Shown in pieces: positions 25,890 through 37,656 of a DNA stretch of 64,000 bases. The stretch lies in NCBI GenBank assembly GCA_028673005.1, contig CM054115.1, forward strand, positions 60,886,907 to 60,950,906, read 5' to 3'. Source of the DNA: Tanypteryx hageni. Its lineage: Eukaryota > Arthropoda > Insecta > Odonata > Petaluridae. The translations under genes were made by a program, and so were the position numbers. Under the pieces are notes generated by a model. It had not been told where the DNA came from. It worked only from the letters and a program-made list of their open reading frames with translations, and searched no databases. The stretch's first letter is position 1. Each line of letters opens with the position of its first letter.

Positions 25890-26310
25890 ACCTCATGTAT
25901 AAGTCGACTCCAGATTTTCAGGTGTAGTAGAACAAATTTTTTTGTATCCAATACATGTTGATCCATTAAATTCCCTTTAGTCCGATATAACTACGTTATG
26001 TCAAAGTAGCAGTGAAGCAGTTCAATATCTACTACAGCATCACTGTATAACATCAAAAGTCGTTAGAGTGTATACGCCTTTGTAATAGATTGAATGACTT
26101 GAGATAGACTTTGTATTTCGTCCCGGCACTGATTCAGAAGCTATCATTGTAAAGTAGAACAGGGAACAAAGTTGGTGTTGGACCGCGGAGGATAAATGGC
26201 ACCGAAATTGATGATAAATCGGCGGAAAGATGTACTACGTGGTCTGAGGAAATGTTTCGCACGTTTTTGTTAGAGGAATGGAGGAACCTACCTCTTGGAG
26301 AGTGCAAATA

Positions 26311-26490
26311 TGAGTATGAGTATGTAGTACAATATCTCGGTGATGGCAAATGTGAACGTGGAAGGAAAACCAAGCCAACCCTGTGAGGAAGCATAATATT
26401 TCGTTTTTCAAATATCTGTAATATGTAGGTATGAATGCGTAGTACAGTATCTTGGTGAGGGCAAATGTGAACGTGGACGGAAAGGATCGG
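26311..26490. repeat. local tandem duplication, two units about 119 bp apart
   Basis: gtatgagtatgtagtacaat (26311 on) and gtatgaatgcgtagtacagt (26430 on) begin two diverged copies. Both continue with 'atct-ggtga-ggcaaatgtgaacgtgga-ggaaa'. Open frames on the minus strand cross both units, but they show no known domain. Confidence 0.6.
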
Positions 26491-27027
26491 AAGGGTAAAC
26501 AAAGCGATGCTAGCACTGCCGATGTTACAATAAACAATAATAATAATTTTATCCACCATAAGACCAAATATACATGTGTGTATGGTATAGACTTCATCAA
26601 GTAAAATCATACAGTTCAAACATATTTACCTACAATGAAGACATTCAGTAAAGATGCAGTAAAAAATATTAAGTTTTTGATTCAAGGAAGTCTTTTATGC
26701 TATAGAAGCAGTTAATTAAATAGTCATGCAGAATTGTTTTAAATTGTTGTGTTATGGTCCTGGTATGGTTGGGGAGATGATTATATAGTTTTGTTGCCAT
26801 ATTTTTTGGGCCTTGTTTAGAGAGTTTAACTTGTGAGTATTGTACATGGATATTTTTGCAAGTTCGTGTGTTGTGGTTGTAGTAGTTGTTGTTAGTTTCA
26901 AAAAAGGAACTATTTGTTCTGATTAACTAAATGGTGCAATAAATATAGATGGAAGGGATGATGAGTATTTTTAATTGGATAAACATGTCTTTGCGGGCTC
27001 TGTAAGGCAAATTAGCAATGCAGTGAA

Positions 27028-28062
27028 TTACTTTTTTTGCAACTTAAATATTTTTGTTGCTTGATAGGTAGATCCCCAAAAGATGATGCCATATAAGACC
27101 CTAGAGTGGAAGTGGCCAAAGTAAACCATCTTCATAATATCTTGGCTAACAGTCTTTCTTAATATAGAAAAGAGGTAAAATACTGAGGAAAGCTTTCTAT
27201 ATAAATAGTCAGTATGGTTGCTCCAGGTAAGGGTAGGATCAATATGCAGACCAAGACATTTGACTTTAGCAGCTGGGGTAAAGTCAAGATTATTATATGT
27301 GAAACATAAGTAAGTATTTGAAATTGATGGGGAGAATAAAATGACTTGGGTTTTGGCAGATTTGATTGTTAGATTCACACCAATTGTCCATTTGGGACAT
27401 TGCACTTATTGCTCAATTAATCATGGGTGAAATAGATGAGTTACTTAAGAGAATATTGATTTCATCAGCACAAATTATTATTTTACATGGTTGGGTGAGT
27501 TGTGTAGTTGCTGGTAATTCATTTATGAATATAATAAATAGTAGGGGGCCAAGGATTGATCCTTGTGGGACTCCTTTAGCTGTTGGAATTGGAGTGGATG
27601 AGTAGTCGTGGCCACCGTGGCAAACAGAAACAAATTGTTGCCTATTGGATAGGTAGCTAGATAACCAGTTGAGGGCCACTCCATGGATTCCTAAGGTTTG
27701 GCATTTGTATGTGTATTGTTGTGGTCAACAAGGTCAAAAGATTTGCTCAAGTCGAAGAAGAGTCCAGTGACTTTGTTATTTTTGTTGAGCTCATCTATAG
27801 TGAAGTTGATTCATTCAAAAAGAGCTTTCTCAGTTGATTTTCCAGCTCTAAAGCCAAATTGAGAGTTGGAGAGCAGCTTGTATTTTTTCCAAGTAATCAG
27901 TAATTGTTACTAAAGACATATTCAAATATTTTTGACAGTTAGGGGAGTAGGGATACAGGCCTATAGTTTTCAGGATGATTACTGCTGCCTTTACCTTTGT
28001 AAATTGGAATAACGGTTTTAAACCTGGCAGTTGGCTCCCAGTCACTGTTGAAACAGGTTTTA
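27028..28062 (-). pseudogene. CR1/Jockey-like LINE reverse transcriptase, frameshifted
   Basis: In minus-strand order: near 28020-27930 the RT start reads FKTVIPIYKGKGSSNHPENY then RPVSLLP. At 27679-27413 the frame gives LNWLSSYLSNRQQFVSV, then AKGVPQGSILGPLLFIIFIN (RT motif B) and CADEINILL, where Y-A-D-D has decayed to C-A-D-E. At 27405-27028 the post-RT segment KVKCLGLHIDPTLTWSNHTD follows. Frame changes and stops separate the three pieces, and the first catalytic Asp region (about 27700-27850) is broken. The element is inactive and is the same family as the plus-strand copy at 24679. Confidence 0.85.
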
Positions 28063-28145
28063 CCCCTGACGATGCCCACCTTTTGGGCAAAATGCATTGG
28101 GTGTTGTAACCCTCTAATTGTTTTGGCTAAAGGAGTATTGCACCT
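28063..28145 (+). mobile_element. Penelope-like tail with hammerhead-ribozyme-like core
   Basis: The sequence CTGACGA, a 5-bp stem GCCCA/TGGGC, then AAAA and TGCATTGGG matches the order of the hammerhead core (CUGANGA, stem II, GAAA, stem III), with GAAA changed to AAAA. It continues with ttgttttggct, shared with the fold-back element at 2233-2440, where the GAAA box is intact but the CUGANGA box is degraded. It abuts the LINE fragment on its left. Confidence 0.4.
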
Positions 28146-28466
28146 TTATTATAGCTTATAATATTTAATGTTTTTCATGAATTCATTTTTATAATTCTTG
28201 CTGATAACAAAGAGTAGGGTAGAGTAGAGTTAGGTAATCCCTATACCCATATACTCATTGAGGAGTAATTTAGATCATCTACAGCAAGGGAAAGCAACCT
28301 TTTCTACTTGGCGAGCCGTGTCTGTAATAGCAAGTGCTTCGGCAGGCCAGATGAGATTTTACATCAGAAATTATCTCGAGATTCTGTGGCAGCATATTCT
28401 TAAAAATCAAGTGGAAATAATTTATTAGCATATCCATAAAATATTTTGAGAATGTATTTTAAAATA

Positions 28467-29368
28467 CACCCAATCCCAGACTAATACAAATTCTAATATG
28501 ATTTTGGTTTAACACAATTTTTAAAGTAGGGCTGGTTTTCGACTAACACAACTGGTCATTCGGTTTAACATGATTTCTCCATGACTCTTGATGATCGTGG
28601 AAAGGTCTAGATATGGAAACAAGTTTAGACATGTTTGGCCCTCTCTTGGGGATGCTTAGTTGAGAGAGAGACAGCAATCGGGAAGCAAGAGCTAGATGTG
28701 GTGAGAGGGAAACACGACGATAATGTGTGGAGGGGGGAGGAGCTCCACTTTCTGCATTGCCAAACCTTCACTGGCAAGCGACACTGTACACAGCGCATAC
28801 TTGTTCACACAGCTTCTCTTACCTTCCAGCATCCCACAAGTCAGTGCACTTCTTCTCAGTCAGTCTTTGTCTGTCGTCATGCTGTTAGCACATTCATCTC
28901 GGAACTCCAGTGATCTTGTGATTTACGTTATTAATTCACATAACTCTACAGTATATTCACCCTCAGTGTGGTGATAGGAGTAAGAAACCCAGAAAAGTTA
29001 TATCACTAGAGCAAAAACTAGACATACTTAAGCGCTATGAGAACAATGAACAAACATTTGATATCATTTGTGATACAGGTCTTGATGAAGCAACACTACA
29101 AACCATCCACATTATCATTGTTTCTTTTCTATAAAAATGAGTTAAATGTATGAAATATACATAAACAAATAAAAAAGCACAAAACATTAACCAAAGTATA
29201 GTCATAATAAAGGAATAAAATTAAAAATGTCAATCAGGTTAGGATGCTGGAACGCATCCCCACTATTTACATTATTTCTTATGAGATATTTGTCTCTGAC
29301 TAACACGATTTCACCTTACAGAAAATTTTTTAAGAATGCATCTATCGGGTTAGTCAGGGACTGGGTGT
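28467..29368 (+). mobile_element. Tigger/pogo-like transposon, internally deleted
   Basis: The ends are inverted repeats: left cacccaatcccagactaata, right (reverse complement) cacccagtccctgactaacc, with TA on both outer sides, the usual Tc1/mariner-pogo target duplication. Inside, 28979-29110 encodes KKPRKVISLEQKLDILKRYE, then NNEQTFDI, the CENP-B-type N-terminal helix-turn-helix of Tigger transposases. The frame breaks soon after, and the DDE catalytic domain is missing (about 900 bp in place of the usual 2-2.5 kb). An ordinary deletion derivative. Confidence 0.75.
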
Positions 29369-29371
29369 ATA

Positions 29372-32130
29372 TGAAGATTTCTGCAATACATTTCACAGAT
29401 CATTTTTAAGTGCATTTCATTTCCAACATCCATGCCTATTAGCTTAAGTCTATCTGTCTGTTTGTATGCATGGTTGTTCTCGGTTTCTACCAAGAAAATT
29501 TTCATGAAATTTGATATTTAGAACTTATGGAGAAAGACAATAAGGAAATGATAAAAATGATTCACACAACCCAATCAGGGATGCCACTATACTGGAAACA
29601 GAAAAACTTTCCATCCTATCTTGTAAAATATTTCAAGAAAACCAAACAAGAAAGTAGTAATAATTAAATTTGAACTGAAAAATTATTGCAAGGTTTCTAA
29701 ATTTTTGTAAATGAAAACAATCTTCTTAGTAACTGAAGCAAATAAGATCTGCTATAATTACATAAATATGTTTAATATCCTTCTACACAGCATTTAGTAA
29801 GTGAAAGGAAATGGATTATCTAAAATAAATAAATAAATGTAAATACGTTTATTTTCCTTTGTTCACAGAAAGCGTTTTGTAAGTGAAAAGAAATGAATAA
29901 TTTAGGGTGAAGGAATGAAGGTGAAAGTAAAGATTACATTACAACTCCTTAACTCAAATAAGGAATGTTTTAGGTATATAATTTTTGATTGTTTCATTAA
30001 TTACAACCAATTAGAAAATAATAAAGTATATCAAAAATGTAATATTTTCTTAGCATCATTTCTGTTACATATATGGCTTTTCAGCATTTAGTCATTATAC
30101 AAAAATTATGTAAATAGGTTAATTAATGTACTAACCTATAGGAGAGAAGAATTTTTTAGTTAATAGGGAGACATAATTGGGTTGGGTTGTATCACTGTTT
30201 AATGGTGTGCGTTTCTCCAAAGTATATCATTTAGTTTAAAATACTCCATCGCATGAATTTGTACATTGCACAAGCTGGCTTCATTATAGCCCTGTTAGTC
30301 AGAAAAATCCTCTAGCTGGCTGTAGGTCCCCAACATCTGACTATATGATCAGGGGCACTGAGAGGCAATACCCGCCTCTGGACAAACAACTTGCTGGGCC
30401 CCACTGTACAAATTTAATTCTCTCTATAGATCTTGGCAACTGACGTAAATCTTATATTCTATTACCACAATAGTGAATACTTTTCTTTTAAAAACAAAAT
30501 TAAATGCAAATTGAATTACATCGCCCCGTTTTATTGTGCATTCTGGTATTTATCCTGTTAGGCACATACACATATATATAGTAACAAAATGTTTTCTGCA
30601 ACAGCATCAATCTCATAATAAATAAATATAGGCACAGAATATTCATATTAATTATTTATAGATAATAATATAATAATTATTTATAGATGGTGAATTTAAT
30701 AATAAAGCAACTAGGATAGTAGTGCCCAAACCTCGGGCCCCGGGGCAGCAACCCCCAATGGCCCCCCTCTCATCAGGCCACTATAGGATTCAAGTCAAAT
30801 GGTGAGCTCAACCTTTCATTTTTTAATATATTTCCTTTCTTTCATGTATTTCTGAGCTCTTATCAGTATCTGAGCCCACAAAATAAGCATGGGCAGAGCC
30901 AGAAAAGACATGAGTGAAACTACTTGGCAGTAACTCGGGGTCCAGTACCAGAGGAGATGGGGAGAGCAGGGGACTTAATCTTGGGTAATGAGAGAACCTC
31001 CTGTTGTGTATTTATATATAAGTGCATATGCATACACAGGAGACCTTTGAAATTCATCTCGCCCAGGAGAATGTGCCCTACACAAAGCATGGACCAACTT
31101 TTTTTAAAGGTGAATAAGATTTGCTCTGTAATCATCCAGTACCACATTTAAAAACTATAGAAATATATGGGTGAAGTCCATCAAAAAGCATTGTTCGCCG
31201 TATTTTATTAATTTTTACACTAATGAGATTTCGAATTTATTTTCTCTTGGCTGTAAAATTCTAATTGATTTCCGAAAGTACCATTAAATGATGTACAAAT
31301 ATGACGATGTAAAGTTTTGCTATAGACTAGCGATTCCCAATGCGGTGTCCTCAGGTCCCATGGTGTGGTATATTCCCCCCCCCCCCCCCCCCGTGTGCAT
31401 TTTCACAGATCGGTAAAGATAATTATTTCTACGAAAAATGCTGTCACTAACGATTGAACTCGAAACAGCAATACTTTCAAAATTTTCTCACGGAATATAC
31501 GCAAATACGCTTTCAAAATGCTTCCGAAGCTTATTAGCCCCTTCCAGATAATTTCCCACACATCATTTCAAGGTCTCTCATACTACTGTCTCCCGCTGTG
31601 CTGCTATGGGATTCAAATGCTTGGAAAAGAAGATGTTCCGTTCATTGTATACTGCAATTAACCTAAACCATACCCGATAATCCTTATGCTTTTATGCTTC
31701 CTTTTTCTTTTGAATTCGAATGTTCCCTTAGACATTAGAACGTTGGAAACCCCTGCCAAAGACATAAATTCTTTTAATATAGTATGGAGTGATTGTAGCC
31801 GATTCCGCACTTTCCGGTTTAATTTTAATTATAGCAGCATATTTTAACGCCCGATACAACCAACAAACTAGGGAGGGTCGAAATTTTTAAAATCCGTATA
31901 ACTGTTTTAATTTTCCTTATATTTTGTCTAAATACGACTCAAAACTAATAACTTGTTATCTTCTCTCCATCGCGATAAATTTTTCGGTATCAGAAACATA
32001 ATATGCGATAAGCCGATCTCTTAATATAAGTAGTATCACTGTGATACTTAATGGAAAGAGAGATTTTTTAAATTCTTTTGTGAATCAGCAAATGGAAAAA
32101 TTATTTATCTCCCGTAAAAAAAAACTATCA
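29372..32130. other. intergenic DNA with small repeats
   Basis: No gene recognised. A hAT-like terminus (tagtagtgcccaaacctcgg) lies near 30718, another (cgattcccaatgcggtgtcc) near 31331, and an 18-base C run at 31375-31392. The open frames at 30920-31151 face each other on both strands and have no known domain. Confidence 0.4.
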
Positions 32131-32145
32131 ATGATATCCGCCAAG

Positions 32146-32194
32146 ATGGAGCTCGCAAAGGTTATAGCCTGCCTCGCTGCAGCAGTATGTCTAG
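32146..32194 (+). CDS. exon 1 of secreted pancreatic-lipase-like protein (signal peptide)
   Basis: The ATG at 32146 has a good context (gccaagATGg) and begins MELAKVIACLAAAVCLG, a textbook signal peptide with a charged start and an Ala/Leu/Val core. An in-frame ATG 15 bases upstream (32131) is possible but has a poorer context. The exon ends CTAG|GTAAGAG, a consensus donor, with one base left over (phase 1). That base joins exactly with exon 2 at 33216 to keep the frame open. No TATA box or promoter was identified upstream by eye. Confidence 0.7.
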
Positions 32195-32660
32195 GTAAGA
32201 GTTTTTAATTGACGTAATTTTTGCTCAAACAAATTCGAAAAATTACATCCTGGGCGATTTTTTTCGATTCAGTCGTTCTCGCTTATAAAGCTATATTGCT
32301 GTTTCACGAAATTATTTCTGAGAGCATGGAATATAATGTGATTTGTATTGAAAAAATATGGGGAATCAGGCAAAATTCATTAATTTTGTTTGGGCAACTT
32401 TTTAAAATGATTTTTTCTCTCTTAGATTACTGAAATACTTCTAATTAAAACTAATTTTTAAAATTTGTTAAGGTTGCATTATCTGCCATTCGATAAATCC
32501 TAAGGTAATAATTATAATCTTTAAGATTCCGAATTTTTAAGTTAGATGTGTTGAAATAGATTTTCAATGAGCACATATTCACGTCATTTATATACCATTC
32601 TCTAACCGAAGCTATTGTAATGAATGGTCTCCAAGAAATAAAATCGTATCATTTTAACAG

Positions 32661-32664
<4 letters not shown>

Positions 32665-32727
<63 letters not shown>
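32665..32727. repeat. (AT)n microsatellite
   Basis: An uninterrupted run of about 31 AT dinucleotides, lying in the first intron of the lipase-like gene. Confidence 0.97.
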
Positions 32728-32728
<1 letters not shown>

Positions 32729-33215
32729 CCTTTTTGTTATAATAAAGAGATCACAATCATAAAAGACGCTTCTCTGAATTGATTTTTACCGTTTTTTTTC
32801 AAAAAATCGCTTATATATTCGGTTTGTCTGTCCGTCCGACCGTCTGTTCGGGCAATATCTCTGAAATTCTGAAACTTGGAGAAGCAATATTTTCAGGAAA
32901 GGACGATCTATGTGAGGGCTAGACCTGGTCAAAATTTAGCGAATCTACGACCAGCTGGTGGAGAGTAATCGGTGTCCGTTAAGTAGTTTCGCGAGATTTT
33001 TCATCGCCGGTTCAGTAATGAAAATTGATGAAAAATTGACCATATGTGTTGGTATTAAACGCACCATTGAATGAGCAAAGATATTTTTAATTGAGGATTC
33101 CTCCATAAATGATAATTACATTTCACTTTGAGTATTTAAACGAACTTAATCACTTGTCCGTCAGTCAACTGTGACACCAACACACCCAATTCGCATTTTA
33201 CATCTTTTAACACAG

Positions 33216-33369
33216 GTTCAGAATTCGCGAGCGGCCGAAGTATTACGCCCACCGTTATGTACTTCCCGGATGGAGACGGAAACATCAGACCAGCAATCAT
33301 TGTAACAGCACCACGTGATGTGCCGCCAATAAACGCAGAGGAAGATGTTACATTCTTCCTGTACACAAG
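33216..33369 (+). CDS. exon 2 of secreted pancreatic-lipase-like protein
   Basis: The exon follows the acceptor TTTTAACACAG and ends CACAAG|GTCTGC. With the base left from exon 1 it encodes GSEFASGRSITPTVMYFPDG, a middle segment, then INAEEDVTFFLYTR. The ending D-V-T-F-x-L-Y-T-R is the signature of the first beta strand of insect pancreatic-lipase-like and phospholipase A1 proteins, normally followed by S/N-N-P. These are secreted lipid-binding or lipid-hydrolysing proteins. The Ser-Asp-His catalytic exons are not visible in the window, so activity cannot be judged. Exons 1 and 2 together give 67 codons plus two bases. Later exons must lie beyond a long intron or were missed. Confidence 0.7.
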
Positions 33370-33805
33370 GTCTGCATTTCTTTGTTTCGTCGCCACCATA
33401 AACGAGGCTATTTCTTCTTACGCAATTCCCTCTTGCCGCTTTTCATCTCTTTTTTTCTCCTTCCATCCAATCGATTCATTACGCACACAAGTGAATGGGC
33501 GTTATGTCATCACAGCCATTTTTTCAAACGCCGAAATATCGGAACAATTTCTTGGCATTATTCCCCTACTTAAAATAATAAATCCCCGACTCCGTCTATC
33601 AATTCGAATGGAAATTTTTAATAAAAAATATGCGCGATAATACAATAAAATTATTTGAAATTTATGAACGGGATGCGTTAGGATTAAAACTTAATAAGAA
33701 TTAAATGCAAATATAATCATATCCAAAAATTTTAACATATCCAATAAAATCATCAAATACATTATTTGGACAGAAATTTAAAATTTGTTAGTATTTTAAT
33801 GTTTG

Positions 33806-33941
33806 GAACAATTTTTGAAACGAGAAAAAAGTCTGCTATGACCGGGAATTGAACCCGGGTCTTCCACTTGCCGGGCGGATATTCTACCTCTGAACTATCG
33901 TAGCAGAACATTTTCTCTCGTTTCTGAACACGGATGTTTTC
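33806..33941 (-). mobile_element. tRNA-Gly-derived SINE with 13-bp target duplications
   Basis: The unit is flanked by attttaatgtttg at 33793-33805 and 33942-33954. On the minus strand 33904-33834 folds as a tRNA: acceptor GCTACGA/TCATAGC (one mismatch), D arm GTTCAGAGGTAGAA, anticodon stem TCCGC/GTGGA, T arm CCGGG-TTCAATT-CCCGG and A as discriminator. The body is closest to tRNA-Gly(GCC). The loop, however, reads C-C-GGC-A-A, with GGC at the anticodon place and C where U33 should be. Leader and trailer are complementary (GAAACGAGA with TCTCGTTTC), extending the acceptor stem. The target duplications show retroposition. It is not a functional tRNA gene. Confidence 0.8.
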
Positions 33942-34562
33942 ATTTTAATGTTTGTTAAAACATTTTCATTTGAAATGTTTTCAAGACTTTCATGCAAGAT
34001 TATTAATGGCTCATTGGATTGCTACAAATTAGAATGAATACAAATATAAATTTCGGAACATAAAAGAGAGAATAAAAGCCATGATAGCTAATAATGTGCA
34101 TTTGATTTAAATTGAATCCTGTTTCTATTGTCATCGCTGTATATGAATCCGAAATATCCAAGGTATTTCTAATTTAATCCAGCCACGATAGACATTTGAG
34201 GATATTTAAAATCTCAAAACGTTATCTTTATTTGTGCGAGTGATCAAGCCATCCATGATAGCATGATACTATTATATTAGTAACATGCATGATAGCATTG
34301 TTATCAAAATTAGCGATACCATAGTTGTTGTGCAAGATTATCTGTTTCGATAAAATAATTCCTTCCATCCTGGAGAATGACCGACAAAAATATTAAAAGA
34401 TCAAATGAACGTCAAAATAACAAAACGCGCTACGTATTTTGCTTGACATTGAAATCTTAAATCGCATTGCACCAAGAATAGTCTCGTGAAATTTGTAAGT
34501 ACGCGCTATTTCCTTATTATTTACTTTATAAAAATTAAACGGAAAATTTTTCTGCAATATGG

Positions 34563-35320
34563 CTAGGGTTATCAACTGTAAGACCTTTTTGTCCCGAAGA
34601 TTTTAGTCTGCAACCCGGAGAATTTGAAGGAATACGCTTTTTTTTCTTTTTTACGAGTTTTCAGTTGTTCACTAGTTGTTAATTAATTAGTATGATAAAA
34701 TGCATCAATACATTTTCAAATATCAAAGAAATATTATTTATTTAGTTATGCATAAATATAATAAATGATTAATTAATTAATTAATTATTTTGGCTTATTT
34801 TTTAGACCAAAGGATACGAGTATGTGTATTACAATATGTACTTAAAAACTTCAATCCTTTCTGGTCTGGAAGAAATATGTTTAGGCCCTAAATAAGATTT
34901 TTGAAGGGGTAGGAAAGTGGGTTCGTTATAAAAATTATGAACTAAAATAACTTCAATTTAAAATTTTATACACAATACAATACACAAATTTTATAATATT
35001 CTTATTGATCACAATAAACCAACTTTTTAAATTTCTGCAAGTAAAATAAAATTAAGAAACATTTATTTCTTAAAATTATACTTATTTTGGCTCTGGGCTT
35101 TTTCCACTAAACCCTTTTGTGCCGGCCCTTTTAAATATGAATAAAATTGTTCACAGCTCATGTCAAAATTAATTCTAATTGCCAGCTCAGCTTTAACCAG
35201 AGGAACATGCATTTTATTACGATCATTCCTCCATACTGACTCCATAATAGAAAAAACACGTTCTATAAACGCATTACTGACTGGAACACTCATTACTTTC
35301 GAGACAATTATTTGTGACAT
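34563..35320 (-). pseudogene. hAT element, 3' part with transposase C-terminus
   Basis: The frame 35320-35063 (minus) encodes SKVMSVPVSNAFIERVFSIM, a middle stretch, then LVKAELAIRINFDMSCEQFY. This is the hAT dimerisation domain of the S-N-x-x-x-E-R-x-F-S-x-M type. The outer end at 34563 (ctagggttatcaactgtaag) resembles the terminal repeat (CAGGGTTGCCAAC...) of such elements. The catalytic part upstream of 35320 is absent. The 500 bp between the stop and the terminus is AT-rich and non-coding. Confidence 0.65.
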
Positions 35321-35859
35321 AAGGCTGTACGATTGGATGGATTTTAATCAAAATCCTTTAGCCATTTGAGTAAATCGAATTTTGTTACAAAATATCCAAG
35401 AATAAGGTACTGATTGTTGCGCAATATCGTTCATCTCTTCAGAGTGTCTATTATGAATGATATTATCCACAAATATGAGATATCATTCGATTCAGTTAAA
35501 CCGTTTAGGCTGTAATAAGATTTTTGGTGGATCGCGGCGGAAGCGTGACGTCATAGGGCTTGGGTAAGGTAGCTTAGCGTACATTTTAATGCCACTTGAC
35601 GCCATATAGTGATTTCAAGAGATATATGGCTTACTTGGTATTATTGGTAACATCATGATCTACAATTAGATTAATTTTAATCAAATTCTCTGGAGCCATT
35701 TTTGAGTAAATAAAAGTTTTATAAAAATCGCCAAGAATAAACTACCCTTAATTTTTGCGCAATATCATTTTTATGAAAAAAGGGTCTGCAAAAGATGATA
35801 TATTGCACAAATACGAAATATCATTCGATTTCATGTACGCGTTTTGGCTCTAGGTCGGC

Positions 35860-36005
35860 GAACAGACGACAGACAGACAGCATGGCAAAAACCACTTTTA
35901 TGGAACCATAGACATCTAAAACGTGTATTTCCATAAAAATTTCTAAGTCGAATTTTTTCACGATAACAATACTTTCTCAATATACTATGTATATGAGAAA
36001 GTAAA
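35860..36005 (+). repeat. dispersed repeat ending tatactatgtatatgagaaag
   Basis: A diverged copy of the family also found at 40955-41332, 51410-51852 and, inverted, 51905-52085. Shared text includes aaacgtgtatttcc and the near-palindromic end (actttct-atatactatgtata-gagaaagta). Confidence 0.6.
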
Positions 36006-36424
36006 AGTCAGATAAAATATTTCTCCCTTTACTAGTCAACCAAAACTATTGGGTTGTTTTGTTTTCAAATAATGTAACAAAGGAGTTCATTTATATGGGT
36101 CCTTTCACAAGGAAAAGTCCACTTCAGTTGCATACCTGGAAAAGTTTTTGAGATTCATAGAGAAAAGAAATCAGCAAAAATTGGGTGATGATTATGTGGA
36201 CACTGTGGGTTGGAAAATAGCAGAAATAGGTATCCATTACAAAAAGACTTGTTCAAATGTGGAGTTTTTATTAGTTATTACATGACATCTGGCTGCTGAA
36301 AAAGATTTAGATAATAATTTTGATGCAGATGATTTTCGAGAAAAGATGAAGTTGGCATTGTTGAGTTTTCCAGAGAAAGATGATATAATTAATTCTTGTA
36401 CAATTTGTTGCAACACTAAATGCA

Positions 36425-36610
36425 GGAAAGAGTAATTGGGGTCGTTGTAGAAAATGTGGGTTGATTCTAGAAATGGAGGATAATAATCCCACCACTTCCA
36501 CTGATTGTGGGGAAAAAGGCATTAAAACAATAGAATGGGTAATGTGTGATCTATGCAAATGCTGGATGCACTTGCCATGCATTGGAATAACCCTGCTAAA
36601 GAATGAATAA
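36425..36610 (+). pseudogene. PHD-like zinc finger fragment, probably from a LINE ORF1
   Basis: The frame encodes SNWGRCRKCG, then after a spacer TIEWVMCDLCKCWMHLPCIG and a stop. C-x2-C...W-V-x-C-D-x-C-x2-W-x-H-x2-C is the PHD pattern, here with its first half partly lost. PHD fingers of this type occur in ORF1 of several LINE families, and a LINE RT remnant lies 600 bp downstream on the same strand, so a common origin is likely. Confidence 0.5.
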
Positions 36611-37194
36611 TTTAATTGCAAGCCATGCTAGATTTATTTGCGTAATGTTCTACGAGGTAGGACCAGTTGAAAACATGAAATTGTCACTAAAATGGATAGA
36701 GAATAAATGATATTAAGCAAAGAGAGGGTAGAGTTGGGTGTATTTGTTAGCTGATGGGTGGTGGTGTATATAATTGCCCAATTAAGCAAGTCAAAATTTG
36801 AACATGTATAAAATTTATGTTAAGAGTAAAGAATTTCGCAATTACTTTCCAAAGTTTTACATAGTTAATTACATGCCATTAGTAGATAGAACAACAGTGT
36901 TGGACTGCTAATATTGATTAGTGACATTGAAAAGACTCTCCAGGATTTGATGTCAAAGAAAGAAGAAGGTACTGATGACTTCTCCATAGCAATGTTGAAG
37001 TAGTTAGGAAAAGGATGAAAGAGAGCTTTTGTTTGTATGGAATTTCTGGCTAATGAACCTAATGGATTATTGTAGCCATAATTTCTTCAGAGCTTTTGTA
37101 AATTATGTCATAAGATATATGAAGAGAGAGAGGGGACAGAGGACTTCATTACATCAATTTGAATTCTCATAAAGAAAAAGGTTTAATCAAATAA

Positions 37195-37400
37195 TCAGTT
37201 CAATTTCACATACAGCTAAAGTAATTCACAGGATTTTGACAGGAGGCTAAAAGCAAAAAGCTCTATTGGTGCAGACCAGTTTGGGTTTCTGAAAGGTCAT
37301 GGCACCAGAGATGTCTTAGGACTTGGATAGAAAAAAATTAACATATCCGGGATGTATTTGTGATTCGTTGATCTGCCTTTAATAGAGTTATGGCAACATG
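37195..37400 (+). pseudogene. RTE/Jockey-like LINE RT fragment
   Basis: Two frames give ISHTAKVIHRILT and, after a one-base shift, RRLKAKSSIGADQFGFLKGH, then GTRDVLGL and a stop. These match the RT segment I-S-H-x-x-K-x-x-x-R-I-L...I-G-x-D-Q-F-G-F-R-x-G-x-G-T-R-D-A. The catalytic motifs are missing. The same motif (ISHTAKVLTRI) occurs on the minus strand at 44718-45005. Confidence 0.65.
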
Positions 37401-37560
37401 GTGTTGGGATGAGGAAACCCAGTGAACACTCACCAATCGGACGACTTCAGGTTGGCGAGGCCTTGGGGATGTCGAAGCGACACACGTAAAAGAACACTAA
37501 AACACAGAAACATCACAAACGTAGAAGCATTCGGAATTATTCCTTCATCAGCTACAGAGA

Positions 37561-37656
37561 GTTTAAATGTAGCCTACGTCTACGTTCCTCTAAAGAAGCC
37601 CATATCAGATATACTATTAATGACTTTACGCTTTGTTTATTATCGTAATTTCTCTT
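37561..37656 (+). repeat. dispersed repeat, copy 1 (ctacgttcctctaa)
   Basis: Aligns with 40261-40351: both contain ctacgttcctctaa, then tcaga--tctattaatga, then ttacgctttgttta-tatcg. Intervening bases have diverged. Confidence 0.6.

Noticed and set aside
33136..33399. Minus-strand gene over the lipase exon
   Set aside because: It is the antisense of exon 2. The plus strand has matched splice sites, a signal-peptide exon and a lipase motif.
33834..33904. Functional tRNA gene
   Set aside because: Acceptor mismatch, C at position 33, a non-matching anticodon and flanking 13-bp target duplications mark it as a SINE.
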